A stretch of 64,000 nucleotides of DNA, taken from positions 63,612 to 127,611 of the forward strand of contig NZ_JRFE01000023.1 in the NCBI RefSeq assembly GCF_000756305.1. The letters run 5' to 3'. The first letter of the stretch is position 1. The number at the start of each line of letters is the position of its first letter. This document shows positions 1 through 9,171 of the stretch, piece after piece. A program made the position numbers and the translations under genes. Origin of the DNA: Myxosarcina sp. GI1 (lineage in GTDB: Bacteria > Cyanobacteriota > Cyanobacteriia > Cyanobacteriales > Xenococcaceae). Under the pieces are notes generated by a model. The model did not search any database, was not told the DNA's origin, and saw nothing but the letters and a program-made list of their open reading frames with translations.

Positions 1-1
1 G

Positions 2-229
2 AATCCCGAACAAGCACAAAGAGCAGTAGACTTTGTAGCTGGTGGTACTTATGCTATGGATGGCCATCAGGAACGAGTAGGAGAAAGCATTTTCTTGTTT
101 ACTCCTAGCTGCGTTAAAGTTAGCAGTCTTACAGGAGTAATTCACGACGTACACAATCCCGAAACACACGTTCGCCGCCCTGCGCCCGTTCCCGAAGCTT
201 GGGGAGAAGCGAGCGCGGTAGCTCAGTAA
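2..229 (+). CDS. sepF: Cell division protein SepF, C-terminal part (runs off the left edge)
   Basis: The window opens inside a gene; 75 codons remain before TAA at 227-229. The visible part contains [20 protein letters not shown], followed by a segment with [12 protein letters not shown] and a polar, proline-containing tail. This matches the C-terminal domain of SepF, which binds FtsZ and helps tether the Z-ring at the division site; that role is family knowledge. The next gene, proC, starts only 15 bases downstream on the same strand, and sepF-proC adjacency is common in cyanobacteria. The N-terminal membrane-binding helix lies outside the window and cannot be checked. Confidence 0.9.
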   Translation, partial: NPEQAQRAVDFVAGGTYAMDGHQERVGESIFLFTPSCVKVSSLTGVIHDVHNPETHVRRPAPVPEAWGEASAVAQ

Positions 230-244
230 GCAATTCGATCGTAT

Positions 245-1048
245 ATGACATCTAGTAGTATCCGTCTTGGTATTATTGGTGGCGGGGTAATGGCAGAAGC
301 TATATTGTCCCGCCTTGTCGCACAAAAAATTTATCCAGCAGAGCGAATCTTAGTTAGCGAACCCCAACAACAGCGTCGCGAACATTTACAGCAGCTTGGC
401 ATAAAAGTAACATCTGTTAATCACGAAGCGGCTAAAGCTTCAGAGATTTTGCTGCTTGCAGTCAAGCCACAGGTTTTAGATTTGGCGATCGCCAATCTTG
501 CTCCTCATAAAGAAAATATTATTATTTCTATTCTGGCGGGAATACCTTTAAGTAGACTAGAAACTGCTTTTCCTCAAAAACCAGTTATCAGAGTGATGCC
601 TAATACTCCTGCTCTAGTCGGAGCGGGAATTTCGGCACTCGCTCCAGGAACCCATGCTTCTAGAACACACATCGAGCAAGCCAGAGCCTTGTTAGAAGCA
701 GTCGGTGATGTAGTAGAAATACCAGAATCACAAATGGATGCAGTAACGGGATTATCTGGTTCTGGTCCTGCTTTTGCCGCAATTGCTATTGAAGCTCTAG
801 CCGATGGAGGAGTAGCAGCAGGTTTGCCAAGAGCGATCGCCCTGAAATTATCAATTCAAACGGTTTTGGGTACTGCCAAACTAATTCAGGAATCTCAAAT
901 GCATCCTGCCGAATTAAAAGATCGAGTAACTAGCCCTGGTGGCACGACAATTGCAGGAGTAGCAGAGCTAGAAAGTGTAGGATTTCGCTCGGCACTGATT
1001 GAAGCAGTAAAAGCTGCCAGCGATCGCTCCAAAGAACTAGGTGAATAG
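245..1048 (+). CDS. proC: Pyrroline-5-carboxylate reductase
   Basis: 267 residues, normal for the family. ProC reduces 1-pyrroline-5-carboxylate to proline with NAD(P)H, the last step of proline synthesis, in the cytosol. The N-terminal Rossmann motif GIIGGGVMAEAI is at residues 9-20. The family signatures RVMPNTPALVGAG (near 117-129) and GLSGSGPAF (near 169-177) are intact, and the C-terminal dimerisation region with VTSPGGTT is present. The ATG at 245 lies 15 bases after the sepF stop, so co-transcription is likely. Nothing looks damaged. Confidence 0.97.
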   Translation: MTSSSIRLGIIGGGVMAEAILSRLVAQKIYPAERILVSEPQQQRREHLQQLGIKVTSVNHEAAKASEILLLAVKPQVLDLAIANLAPHKENIIISILAGIPLSRLETAFPQKPVIRVMPNTPALVGAGISALAPGTHASRTHIEQARALLEAVGDVVEIPESQMDAVTGLSGSGPAFAAIAIEALADGGVAAGLPRAIALKLSIQTVLGTAKLIQESQMHPAELKDRVTSPGGTTIAGVAELESVGFRSALIEAVKAASDRSKELGE

Positions 1049-1254
1049 TCTTAAAGTGGCAAACACTTTATAGTTTAATCAATCTTAATTTTTTCGGTTT
1101 TTCGTAGTCTATAGTTAGCTAAGAGTAGATCGATATAATCTAAATTGTTGGCATTCTGGAAATATGCGCCGATAATTGTCTAAAAGACTGAATACAATAT
1201 TTAGTTGCCAATTATTGTGGCTTCATTAAATCTTTAGTTTTTATAGTTGAAATT

Positions 1255-1953
1255 ATGCATACGGACTCTGCCAAAATCCTTGTAGTAGACGACGATCCCG
1301 CAATTCGCAATTTAATCTTTCGCTTTCTCAATCAGAAAAACTATCAGTTAGAGTCTGCCGCAGATGGCGAAACTGCACTCAAAATATTCGAGCAATTCAA
1401 TCCAGATTTGGTGATTTTGGATGTTAATTTGCCCGATGCTTTAGGATACAACTTGTGTGAAGAAATGCAGAGTCGTACCGACGTATTTATTTTGATGTTA
1501 ACCAGCCGTTCTGATGCAGCTGACAAAAAAGAAGGTTTTCTTAAAGGAGCAGACGATTATCTTACCAAGCCTTTCGATCTTTTAGAATTAGAATATCGCG
1601 TCAAAGCAATTTTAAAGCGTCAGCGAACGGTTACAACTTCCGAAAAACAGCCCCTTATCTTCAAAGATTTGGAAATCAATCCCGTACGTCGCGAAGTGAA
1701 AATTAACGAACGTCTTATCGGGCTTACTGCCTTAGAGTTCGATCTACTGCATTTTCTAGCTACTCGCCCAGGGCGAGTTTGGCGCAGAGAAGAATTAATT
1801 CAAAACGTTTGGGATTATGAGTATGTAGGCGATCAGCGAGTAGTGGACGTGCATATCGGTCAAATTCGCAAAAAAATCGAAACCGATCTTGCCGAACCTT
1901 GCTATATTCAGACAGTTAGAGGTGTAGGCTATAAGTTTGAAGTTGATTCTTAA
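1255..1953 (+). CDS. OmpR/PhoB-type two-component response regulator
   Basis: 232 residues. The receiver domain (about 7-120) has the acidic pocket D12-D13-D14, the phospho-acceptor D56 (ILDVNLPD) and the lysine of TKPF at 105, so it should be phosphorylated normally. A winged-helix DNA-binding domain follows (about 130-228), with typical LTALEFDLL and VDVHIGQIRKKIE segments ending in VRGVGYKF. No sensor kinase lies next to it, so its partner is not known from context. It is preceded by 206 bases of AT-rich DNA and followed by the mobile-element zone at 2.1 kb. I cannot assign it to a named cyanobacterial regulator with confidence. Confidence 0.93.
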   Translation: MHTDSAKILVVDDDPAIRNLIFRFLNQKNYQLESAADGETALKIFEQFNPDLVILDVNLPDALGYNLCEEMQSRTDVFILMLTSRSDAADKKEGFLKGADDYLTKPFDLLELEYRVKAILKRQRTVTTSEKQPLIFKDLEINPVRREVKINERLIGLTALEFDLLHFLATRPGRVWRREELIQNVWDYEYVGDQRVVDVHIGQIRKKIETDLAEPCYIQTVRGVGYKFEVDS

Positions 1954-2129
1954 CTAACCTTCTTTGTTATTTAAAGTCTGTTTTTGCCAATTTTTAAAGC
2001 ATTTCTTTGCCAATCAGATTGGTGAAACAAGCTTTTTTCGTTAGCATTTTGGATTTGTTTTCATAGCTTTTAAAGTTTTATTTTGCCGAAATATATTAAA
2101 GAATAAAGGTAAAACAGGGGTTTGGGAAA

Positions 2130-2245
2130 AGCAGAGCCTAGCGGCTCAAGTACGGCAGCAAAGCTGCCCGCAAGCGAAGCTTGCTTGGGGCGTAAGCCCC
2201 TGTTCGGCGAGGCTTGGCGCGAATGCGCCTGCGTAGCAGCCAGAA
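2130..2245. repeat. Run of at least five short palindromes
   Basis: Five consecutive hairpin sequences, each with a 5-6 bp arm and a 3-4 base loop: GAGCC-TAGC-GGCTC (2134-2147), GGCAGC-AAA-GCTGCC (2154-2168), GCAAGC-GAA-GCTTGC (2170-2184), GGGGC-GTAA-GCCCC (2187-2200) and GGCGC-GAAT-GCGCC (2216-2229). The stretch is far more GC-rich than its surroundings. It adjoins the IS630 transposase remnant. Confidence 0.85.
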
Positions 2246-2381
2246 GAAAAGGAAAAAAAGATTTAATCGTACCAATGTTTTTTACAGGCAGTCTGAATGC
2301 CGAAGGGTTTGAAGGGTTCTTAAGTAGATATTTACTGCCATCGTCAACCAAACCATCAGTATTAATCATGGATAATGCACC

Positions 2382-2434
2382 GACGAACTTTGTTCGTCCC
2401 AGAAGCTTTGCTTCTGGACACAGCAAGTGCTGTG
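2382..2434. repeat. Three tandem short palindromes inside a transposase remnant
   Basis: GACGAAC-TTT-GTTCGTC (2382-2398), AGAAGC-TTT-GCTTCT (2401-2415) and CACAGCA-AG-TGCTGTG (2419-2434) follow one another with 2-3 bases between. They directly follow the codons for MDNAPT of the IS630 remnant. The conserved RKNVIK continues at 2438 in a different frame, so the insertion changed the frame. Confidence 0.85.
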
Positions 2435-2569
2435 TATCGAAAAAATGTCATCAAATAATTACTCGAAGCGACGGTGCATTAAATAATATTTCTGCCAAAA
2501 TATTCTCCTGATTTGAACGATATCGAACACGATTTGGCTATGAAAGCTGCGATCGGAGAAATTTACTCT

Positions 2570-2729
2570 TTACTCTTGCGACTCTGGGAAATCAACCCCG
2601 ACAATTTTTCCTAACGGATCGAAAATAATCATAAAGCTTCTACTCTCTCTTTCGAACTCAAGATCTACCAGCACGACATCAGAACCAGAAGAACTGTTCG
2701 CTACTTGAGTACTCGTACGTTGCTTGAAA
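2570..2729 (-). pseudogene. 3' part of a DUF3887-type gene, cut off by the IS1634-type insertion
   Basis: Read on the minus strand from 2729 to the TAA complement at 2570-2572, this gives about 50 codons including SFMIIFDPLGKIVGVDFPE, the expected end of a DUF3887-type domain. If bases 2724-4477 (the element plus one copy of the TTGAAA duplication) are removed, the frame joins exactly to the 5' part at 4478-5088. The insertion is therefore the only damage visible. Confidence 0.85.
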
Positions 2730-4477
2730 CCGACATTCCGCAGAAAAGTTTAAGAGAGCAGATAATATTGACGACAATAGGAATTAAAAAACTGAAGAAT
2801 GTGACTTCGTTCACTAGTAAGATTACTAATTTGTTTGACTCCACCGAAGGAAACAAGATGAACCGACATAAAGCATTGAAAAACCCAACGTAGAGTAGGG
2901 GAAGTAGTCGGTTTGCCCAACTGATTAGGAATAGTTTGCCCTGCGGTTGCCAAAGCTAGTCGTAAAGCACGTTGACCCAGACTATAAACTAAAAGAGATA
3001 AGCCCATAACTATTGCCAAAGCAGCAATCCGTTTTGGGGATTTAAGAAAAACACTACTGGTAAAGAACAAAGGCTCTTTGAGAAATCGAAAACCTCGCTC
3101 AGTAGATTGTTGTGCTTTATACTCAATCAACAATTGGTCATTGCTCAACTGATGTTTGTCCAAGACATTAGTTGCCAGAATAAATCTTCCTGCTTTTCGT
3201 TCTTCTAGAGCAATAGCATTTAGATTAGGAATCAAACTAGCATCAATTTGGTAATGAACCTGAGTTGGGAGTTGATTTTGAGGGGGTCTACCAGATTTGC
3301 CGTGACTAAAATGTGGAATTAGTTTCACATCATCAAGTTGATAAAATCTTAGTTTTTTTCTCAGATTTTGTACTGCCTTTTCCGCATCAGGCTGACAGGC
3401 AAATTTTTGTCGGCATAATTGCTTTAATTGAGTTTGAGCTTGATTTTTCTTTGTTGTTAGACGCTTGGACAATTGATGAAGGTCTGATTGTTTTCGTTTC
3501 TTGCTTTCAACGATTAACCAACGTTGTTTTACACTCCCGTAATAGCTACCACATTCAGCAATCAGGTATCCATCTATAGTGCTATGGTCAAACAATTCAT
3601 CGGGCAATGTCAGTAAAGTAGTAGTTTCTTTAACTGTTGCAGGTACTCGTGAAAGCCATTGTAAAGACTGGATTTGCTGAAGGTTATCCGCGCTATAAAG
3701 AGCCGCATCGGCTACGAATAATGTATCTAGATTCCATTCCCGTTTGAATTGTTGAATTAGCTTTGGGAAAACACTTTTGTCTGCTTCATTGCCATCTGCA
3801 ACTCTGAGGTACAAAGGTACATCTCCATCTCCACTGCACATCAGATCGATAATAAATTGCTTTAAGTCTGGTCGATGATCTCTCGAATAGCCGTATTTGA
3901 TTCTAATTCTTCCTGGCTCTGGGTCTATTTCTTCTGTTTCAAGATATTCTCCATCGACATGAAATGAACTCGAATCAAGATGTAAACTGTTGAGCTTGAC
4001 TCCCATCTTCTGGGCTGCGGTCAATGCTACTGTTACAAATACTTTGGTTACTCCCTCTTGGTACAATTTATCCAAGGCTCTACCAAGGCAATCGTCATTA
4101 AGATGTTCTGGTAATATTCCTTCCCCCAGTAAATGTTCTGTAGCTTTACCCTCAAAGAATTTTGGGAACAGATATAATGGAGAGCTAATCATGCCCAAGC
4201 CATTGATAATCATGGCTTTCACTGCTTGCCCTGTTGTTACTTTTTGGTTGCCATGAGAAGCGATAATTTTGTCTATTTCCTCTACTAGCCCAATTTCATC
4301 AATTATTCCTGCGATTATTCCACAGTGATTTAGGTCTTTAACTTTTACTTCTGCTGTTGATGGTGTCATGATTTTTAACATACCATCAACTTTTTCTTTA
4401 ATTTAACTTGATTTGATATCCAGACTTGATTCTTCCGATAATTATTCAGTTATTTTTTTATTTCTGCGGAATGTCGG
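2730..4477 (-). mobile_element. Complete IS1634-type insertion sequence, 1748 bp
   Basis: Perfect 17-bp terminal inverted repeats: CCGACATTCCGCAGAAA at 2730-2746 and its reverse complement at 4461-4477. They are flanked by a 6-bp direct repeat TTGAAA at 2724-2729 and 4478-4483, the target duplication. The single transposase gene fills the element. Intact ends, duplication and gene suggest a recent insertion that may still be mobile. Confidence 0.93.
2750..4381 (-). CDS. IS1634-family transposase
   Basis: 543 residues, a usual length for the family. The N-terminal part carries VKDLNHCGIIAGIIDEIGL and KAMIINGLGM. The DDE core starts with LHLDSSSFHVDG (first Asp near residue 145), followed by IIDLMCSGDGDVPLYLRVADG and TLFVADAALYS (second Asp). 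After a basic coiled segment comes the third block, in which DQLLIEYKAQQSTERGF supplies a catalytic-type Glu. No stop or frameshift is seen. The gene lies between the two 17-bp ends of the element, and its insertion has inactivated the DUF3887-type gene on either side. Confidence 0.93.
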   Translation of the reverse strand: MLKIMTPSTAEVKVKDLNHCGIIAGIIDEIGLVEEIDKIIASHGNQKVTTGQAVKAMIINGLGMISSPLYLFPKFFEGKATEHLLGEGILPEHLNDDCLGRALDKLYQEGVTKVFVTVALTAAQKMGVKLNSLHLDSSSFHVDGEYLETEEIDPEPGRIRIKYGYSRDHRPDLKQFIIDLMCSGDGDVPLYLRVADGNEADKSVFPKLIQQFKREWNLDTLFVADAALYSADNLQQIQSLQWLSRVPATVKETTTLLTLPDELFDHSTIDGYLIAECGSYYGSVKQRWLIVESKKRKQSDLHQLSKRLTTKKNQAQTQLKQLCRQKFACQPDAEKAVQNLRKKLRFYQLDDVKLIPHFSHGKSGRPPQNQLPTQVHYQIDASLIPNLNAIALEERKAGRFILATNVLDKHQLSNDQLLIEYKAQQSTERGFRFLKEPLFFTSSVFLKSPKRIAALAIVMGLSLLVYSLGQRALRLALATAGQTIPNQLGKPTTSPTLRWVFQCFMSVHLVSFGGVKQISNLTSERSHILQFFNSYCRQYYLLS

Positions 4478-5088
4478 TTGAAAGAACCTGTTGTTGCTAA
4501 AATCTCCATCCACCGTTGCTCGATAGTTTCGGGCAAAATAGTCTCTTTTAAATCGGCAGCCAAGTATCCTCTTGCTACTCCATAGTTACCATTACTCACA
4601 GCATCGACAAACTCTTCTGCATTGTCCTGAATATTGCGAATCCAAAGGAAGTCAACAGCAGTAATTTGGCGATCGCCATTCAAAGTAACCACAAAATCAG
4701 AGATAACATTTTCAAAATTGGCAGTTACCAAAACTTTATAGGTATCAAATACTTCTGTCGGACGAATTCTTCTGTATTTGACGAAAGCACCCATGTCATT
4801 TACTACTTGTTGCCAAGATCGCTCTAAATCTGTTGCAGACAAGTATTCTTTTAAACTAGTGCTTGTATACTCTCTGGCTTCATCGAATTCGCCTGCAATT
4901 AGAGAGTCAAAAAAGTTTTGCGTGACTTCTCTAGCACCAGTTAGCTGGTCGGACTGAGCATTGTCAGATTGAGAAACTTGTGCGACCATCTTTGTTTGTC
5001 GGGGAGTTGAAATCGCTCTGTTTGCAGTCGTTCCAAACAGCACTAGGCAGACAGAAAAGTAAAGTAGTCTTTGTATTTTATAGTTCAT
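4450..5088 (-). pseudogene. 5' part of an exported DUF3887-type protein, interrupted by an IS
   Basis: The ATG at 5088 gives a signal peptide (MNYKIQRLLYFSVCLVLFG) and then two similar domains of about 90 residues with QNFFDSLIAGEFDEAREY and EFVDAVSNGNYGVARGY. These fit the DUF3887/NTF2-like pattern. The native sequence ends at TTGSF. The final residues NRHSAEIKK and the stop come from the end of the inserted element, so the C-terminal domain is truncated. Joined to 2570-2723 the gene would encode 266 residues. A stable chimeric product is possible, but the second domain would lack its last strands. Function is unknown; these domains usually occur in exported proteins. Confidence 0.85.
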
Positions 5089-5233
5089 AATGATCGATGA
5101 TTTGCGTCTTTTGTCTACTAACAATCACATTAGCTCTGGCTTTAGTATCGACTTGTCTAGCAGCAATATGTAAAACAAAATTATCCGAAAAGCTAAGTAA
5201 GTGGGCGTAATCAAATAGAAAATAGTTTTGGCA

Positions 5234-5261
5234 GGGAACAGGGAACAGGGAACGGGGAACA
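5234..5261. repeat. Tandem GGGAACA heptamer, about four copies
   Basis: GGGAACA is repeated with one altered unit (GGGAACG). This type of short tandem heptamer is common between cyanobacterial genes. It lies between the interrupted DUF3887-type gene and the 3' end of the barrel protein gene. No function is evident. Confidence 0.8.
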
Positions 5262-5313
5262 AAGGAAAATTCAAGTAGTAGGGTTTAATAGATTATTTTG
5301 CCTAGCTACTTAT

Positions 5314-6435
5314 TTACTGAGGGAACAAGAGTTGAAATTGAGTTCGCAAAGTCCAATCAGCACCTCCATCTGGTTTAGCAGCATTCCAATAACCTTGAAG
5401 AGTTGCATTAACTGGTTGCTTGCCAATGGCAAAAACTCTGCCGAAACCTCCCCCAATAGGTACAGTCCACGTATCGTCAGATGAGGCTTCCCAATTAGCT
5501 GTAATAATTGGCGAACTAACGAGATACCACCCATTGGGCAAATTATAGTTAAAGAATGGTTGCAGCAAAAACTGACTTATATCTTCACGGTCTGAGTCGC
5601 CTGCAAAAGAGAAAACTTGGTTGACAAGTCCGCCGAAAACCAGATTATCTTTGGTCACCACAACTACAGCACTAGGTCCTATCGACCACTTGCCCGTACC
5701 CAAAACATCATCTGTTGCCGTAGGGATTATCAAAGATGGACCTACGCCCCAGGTTATATTACTGGAATTTTTGGGAGAGAAAAAGAAAGTCGGGTTGAGA
5801 TCGCCCAGACCAAATGCGTCATCTCCACCTGATGACAACTGCGGTTGATAAACTATAGGAAGAATTACACGACTAATTAGCAATAGGTTTTCATTTAGGG
5901 AAGAAGGGATAACGGGCTGGATATTAAGAGTGTTCCGAGTGCGATCGAATTCCCCCACACCAAAGTCAGTATTATTTTGAAAGGGTAAACTGATCAAATT
6001 TGCTACGGGGTTTTGAGACTGCGATCGCAAGTCTGTATCTCCACCATCGTTATCCTCATCAGCATCTAAATTTGATTGGGCAATTGCTTCTGGGGATCGT
6101 CTTTGAACTAAAGTCTCGTTAGGGAAGTCAGATTTAGTTTCTAGAAAAACAGGTAAAAGATCGTTGGCATTAGTGTTTGTAGGTGTGTTTTGTTTTGGTA
6201 GATCTTTTTCTAGTATTAAAAAACTAGTATCATCAATAGTGTATTCTTTGGTGTCTGTCAAAAACTGTGGTAGTTTCGCAAAACTAGTTACTGAATTTAA
6301 ATCTTGCTCCAACGAGATAAGATTTTGCCGTTCAGACTGTACTGCTTCGTTAGCGATCGCTGGTTCTAATAAACTGCTTAACAATATAAAAGCAACCGAA
6401 AATTTTAAAGAAAATGGATGAACTCCTCTAACCAC
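5314..6435 (-). CDS. Exported beta-barrel protein, phenol MetA-like transporter family
   Basis: 373 residues starting at a GTG (6435) with AAGGAG nine bases upstream, which decides the start. A signal peptide (FSVAFILLSSLLEPAIA) is followed by a low-complexity acidic stretch (DADEDNDGGDTD). The C-terminal 240 residues are aromatic, alternating strands with GVGPSLIIPTATDDVLGTG, FGGLVNQVFSF and WYLVSSPIITANW. The chain ends in a strand with terminal aromatic residue (FQLLFPQ). This resembles the MetA-pathway outer-membrane family. Its substrate is unknown. Assignment rests on pattern, not on catalytic residues. Confidence 0.7.
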   Translation of the reverse strand: MVRGVHPFSLKFSVAFILLSSLLEPAIANEAVQSERQNLISLEQDLNSVTSFAKLPQFLTDTKEYTIDDTSFLILEKDLPKQNTPTNTNANDLLPVFLETKSDFPNETLVQRRSPEAIAQSNLDADEDNDGGDTDLRSQSQNPVANLISLPFQNNTDFGVGEFDRTRNTLNIQPVIPSSLNENLLLISRVILPIVYQPQLSSGGDDAFGLGDLNPTFFFSPKNSSNITWGVGPSLIIPTATDDVLGTGKWSIGPSAVVVVTKDNLVFGGLVNQVFSFAGDSDREDISQFLLQPFFNYNLPNGWYLVSSPIITANWEASSDDTWTVPIGGGFGRVFAIGKQPVNATLQGYWNAAKPDGGADWTLRTQFQLLFPQ

Positions 6436-6482
6436 GTTTAAAAACTCCTTTAAGCTACCTGACTGATATAAAGCTGAAAAAA

Positions 6483-6905
6483 TTATTTCTTGCCAAACGT
6501 TTTTGCCTGAATATCTTCTTTATTTATGCTTTTTAAACTAATTATTCGGTTAAATGGACCTCGTAATAATACGTAAGGGACTATAGAAAGAAGACAAGCA
6601 ACAATGAGAGCAGTCACCAGATTTAGCGATCGCAAGGCGATAAATTGGTAGATCGAGTCTAGTACTAAAGCGAGAATAAAAACTTTGGAAATTCCTTTCC
6701 AGCCATCTTTGAGTAAAAAGCGGCGATGTTCTGGGTTAGTTAAAATCGTCCAACCGTAGGGATCTCGATCTTCCCTGGCATCTGCGCGACCATCGCGGAA
6801 GGCAAACAAAGTTGCCATAATTGGCTGGAGGAAAAAGCGAAAGTGCAAAGGACCATCAATACGGGTGACGAGTTCGCTTGCCAAATTTGCCAAAATAATT
6901 TTCAT
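6483..6905 (-). CDS. Small conserved membrane protein of unknown function
   Basis: 140 residues. The N-terminal half has RIDGPLHFRFFLQPIMATLF and RDGRADAREDRDPYGW; the rest holds hydrophobic stretches around 75-90 and 92-115. I do not know a function, but this general layout occurs as a conserved hypothetical membrane protein in many bacteria. It lies on the same strand 42 bases after the 5'-nucleotidase gene and may be co-transcribed with it. Confidence 0.6.
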   Translation of the reverse strand: MKIILANLASELVTRIDGPLHFRFFLQPIMATLFAFRDGRADAREDRDPYGWTILTNPEHRRFLLKDGWKGISKVFILALVLDSIYQFIALRSLNLVTALIVACLLSIVPYVLLRGPFNRIISLKSINKEDIQAKTFGKK

Positions 6906-6947
6906 AATTAGAGATTTATACTAATGACGGCGATCTCAACCGCTCAC

Positions 6948-8837
6948 TTAAATTTTGATAGCGCGAACTTCCCTAGTCCGCTCATTTTTTTCTAAAATAG
7001 AAATTCCCGCAGCGTTTTTTAATGGTAAGCCTACAAAATAATCCATAATTGCCTGCCATTCTTTAATTTCTTTGTTTGCATTATCAGTCGCTGCCATAGA
7101 GTTATCTAAGTTAGCATTAGCAGGTAACACATAAGGACTGGTAGATTCTCTTGGGTCGGCAACCGCGTCCGTACGAGTATTAATAGGCGTGCCATCGGCT
7201 TTTTTAGGTTGTAGCGGCAACGCACCCTTGCTAAGTTTGGGGATAGCTGCAATAATCGTTCCGCCAAACAGACTAGTGGTAAAGCTGTATAGTGTAGGAA
7301 AATCTAGAGCGATCTCTTGATAGCCGTCATCGATGTTGCCCAATTCCAGTGCTGTTACTCGGTCAAAGCGAGGACGATTGGGGTCATAATAAAACCTCAA
7401 GCCCGATACTCTGGGAAAATATTCCCCAGGATGGTGGGGGTCATCTACCAGGAAAAATTCCAGGATATTTTTCAATTCCGCTGCTGTAAAATAACCTTTT
7501 AATAAAGCACTTCCTGCCGTCGGATCGACAACGCCACCCCCCAGTGGGGCGATAGCAAACACATCGTAAACTGTTTGGACTCCACCACTGTTACCTTTAA
7601 TTAAACCGGCCCGAATTAGACCGTTGGCGGTTAGAGCTATCTGACTACCTGTAGCTTGGCGTAAAGCATCCGAGACAACATTCGCTAACGGAGTTCCCGA
7701 TTCAATATCGGGATAATTCATTGGCCAATCTTCCGAAACTACCACCAGCGGTTGCTTAGTTTTATACCCCCTAGAAGCAAAGACAGCTGTTCCAGATTTG
7801 CGTAAAAAGTTCTCAACCTGAGCTTGAATGTTCTCATCTCCCTTAATGCGATCGTCGATAGGAATTAACCGATAAGATTCGACCTGAACTCGACCGTTTT
7901 CGAGACTGAGTATTAGTTCGCCTAGATTTTCACCGTATTTACCCGTCTGTACTACTGGACGATTATCGACTAATAACGGCTCGTGCAACTCGGTATGAGT
8001 ATGACCGCCAATCACCAAATCTAGCTCTGGTATGGTTTTTAAGAGGTTAATGTCTTCCCCGGCATCGAACTTGCCGCTCGAACCTTTAGACACCCCTCCG
8101 TGATGCAGGGCGATCGCTATATCGACTCGTTCTTCTTGTTTGAGTTTTTGAGCTAGGGATTTAGCCGTTTCAATTGGATCTGCAAAAACCACCCCGCCAG
8201 GATCGATAGCGTATCGAAAAGCATCGTAACCAATCAAACCCAACAAACCAAACCGAATACCACCCCGTTCGATGATTTTATATGGTTCGATTGTACCAGC
8301 TTTAGCTAATTCTTGAAGGACTTTCAGACGCTCGGAGTCAACACTAAAATCACTATTGGCTGCTAATACTGCTGGTATTGTCCCTGCCATTGTTGACTGT
8401 TCGATCGCTTTTCCCAGACCATCAGGACCGAGATCGAATTCATGATTGCCAAAGGTAGTGGCATCGTAGCCCATACGCCCCATTAGCTGGAGTTCGGCAC
8501 CTAGTTCCCGACAGGCGGCAGCTACGGCAGTTCCCATGCTGAAATCTCCAGCATCCAACACCAGCACTGGTCCTAGCTGCTTCAGTTCCGCTTTGCGTTC
8601 GGTAATTAAAGCGCCTAATCGAGAATATCCGCCTTTGGTCTGGTCATCTCCTAAACTGAGAGGTGTATAGTCTTGCAAGGGACCGACACCTACTACATTG
8701 GAGTGCATATCGTTGGTATGAAGAATTGAGAAGATCTGCTTACCATGTGTTTGGGCGATCGCTTTAAGCGCATTAAAGTTGATGAGAGCAGTGCTAAACA
8801 TTAAACTGTTTCCCACGAAAGTCCGTCGAGTCGTCAT
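6948..8837 (-). CDS. Exported metallophosphatase/5'-nucleotidase (UshA-like)
   Basis: 629 residues from the ATG at 8837 (a TTG two codons earlier is less likely). The N-terminus TTRRTFVGNSLMFSTALIN looks like a twin-arginine signal. Metallophosphoesterase motifs run in order: HTNDMHSN, DAGDFSMGT, GNHEFD, ALHHGG and GGHTHTE, giving the dinuclear metal site. A C-terminal 5_nucleotid_C-type domain follows with GTPLANVVSDALR and substrate-binding aromatics (GLRFYYDPNRP). The family hydrolyses nucleotides, often UDP-sugars or AMP, in the periplasm to recover phosphate and nucleosides. No Pho box is recognisable upstream. Confidence 0.92.
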   Translation of the reverse strand: MTTRRTFVGNSLMFSTALINFNALKAIAQTHGKQIFSILHTNDMHSNVVGVGPLQDYTPLSLGDDQTKGGYSRLGALITERKAELKQLGPVLVLDAGDFSMGTAVAAACRELGAELQLMGRMGYDATTFGNHEFDLGPDGLGKAIEQSTMAGTIPAVLAANSDFSVDSERLKVLQELAKAGTIEPYKIIERGGIRFGLLGLIGYDAFRYAIDPGGVVFADPIETAKSLAQKLKQEERVDIAIALHHGGVSKGSSGKFDAGEDINLLKTIPELDLVIGGHTHTELHEPLLVDNRPVVQTGKYGENLGELILSLENGRVQVESYRLIPIDDRIKGDENIQAQVENFLRKSGTAVFASRGYKTKQPLVVVSEDWPMNYPDIESGTPLANVVSDALRQATGSQIALTANGLIRAGLIKGNSGGVQTVYDVFAIAPLGGGVVDPTAGSALLKGYFTAAELKNILEFFLVDDPHHPGEYFPRVSGLRFYYDPNRPRFDRVTALELGNIDDGYQEIALDFPTLYSFTTSLFGGTIIAAIPKLSKGALPLQPKKADGTPINTRTDAVADPRESTSPYVLPANANLDNSMAATDNANKEIKEWQAIMDYFVGLPLKNAAGISILEKNERTREVRAIKI

Positions 8838-8843
8838 TGGCAA

Positions 8844-9171
8844 ATCAACTATTACAAGGATAAAGAACTTGCTAAATCCATTTTGGAGATAGGGGGCAAT
8901 TTTAAAGTGCAGGCTGATATGCAGCTATCGGAAGAGATTAACACGAAGAAGTAAGAGTGAAATAACAACTTATAAGGGAGTTGTAAAGACTGAATTATTA
9001 TCGATTGTTATATAGATATTTATATTTAGTTACGACTTTCTTATTTCTTAGAGGTATTCTGTCATCTATGCAAGTTTTGAAGATTTATGGTTACTCCTTT
9101 GTTTCCTGATTCCTTCTGTCCTCCAAAAATATCGTAAAAAGTTAAGTTGCTTATTAGAAAACAAATAAATT
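8844..9171. other. Intergenic region between divergent genes, no gene seen
   Basis: 328 AT-rich bases separate the 5'-nucleotidase from the UPF0114 gene, which are transcribed away from each other, so promoters for both should lie here. I see no RNA gene, repeat or clear operator. Confidence 0.5.

Larger units (their letters stand above)
2110..2555 (+). pseudogene. IS630-family transposase remnant carrying palindrome cassettes
   Basis: Only part of the catalytic domain is left. KKDLIVPMFFTGSLNAEGF and VLIMDNAPT match the IS630 DDE fold, with the second catalytic Asp in MDN. Further on, in another frame, LPKYSPDLNDIEHDLA gives the last conserved block (SPDLNxIE). Between these blocks the reading frame shifts and contains TAA codons. 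Two runs of short palindromes interrupt it: 2130-2245 at its left end and 2382-2434 right after MDNAPT. The N-terminal HTH half is missing. The copy cannot be active. Confidence 0.75.

Noticed and set aside
2070..2426. Minus-strand open frame of 118 codons
   Set aside because: It is a shadow of the IS630 remnant and its palindromes; no family, no ribosome site.
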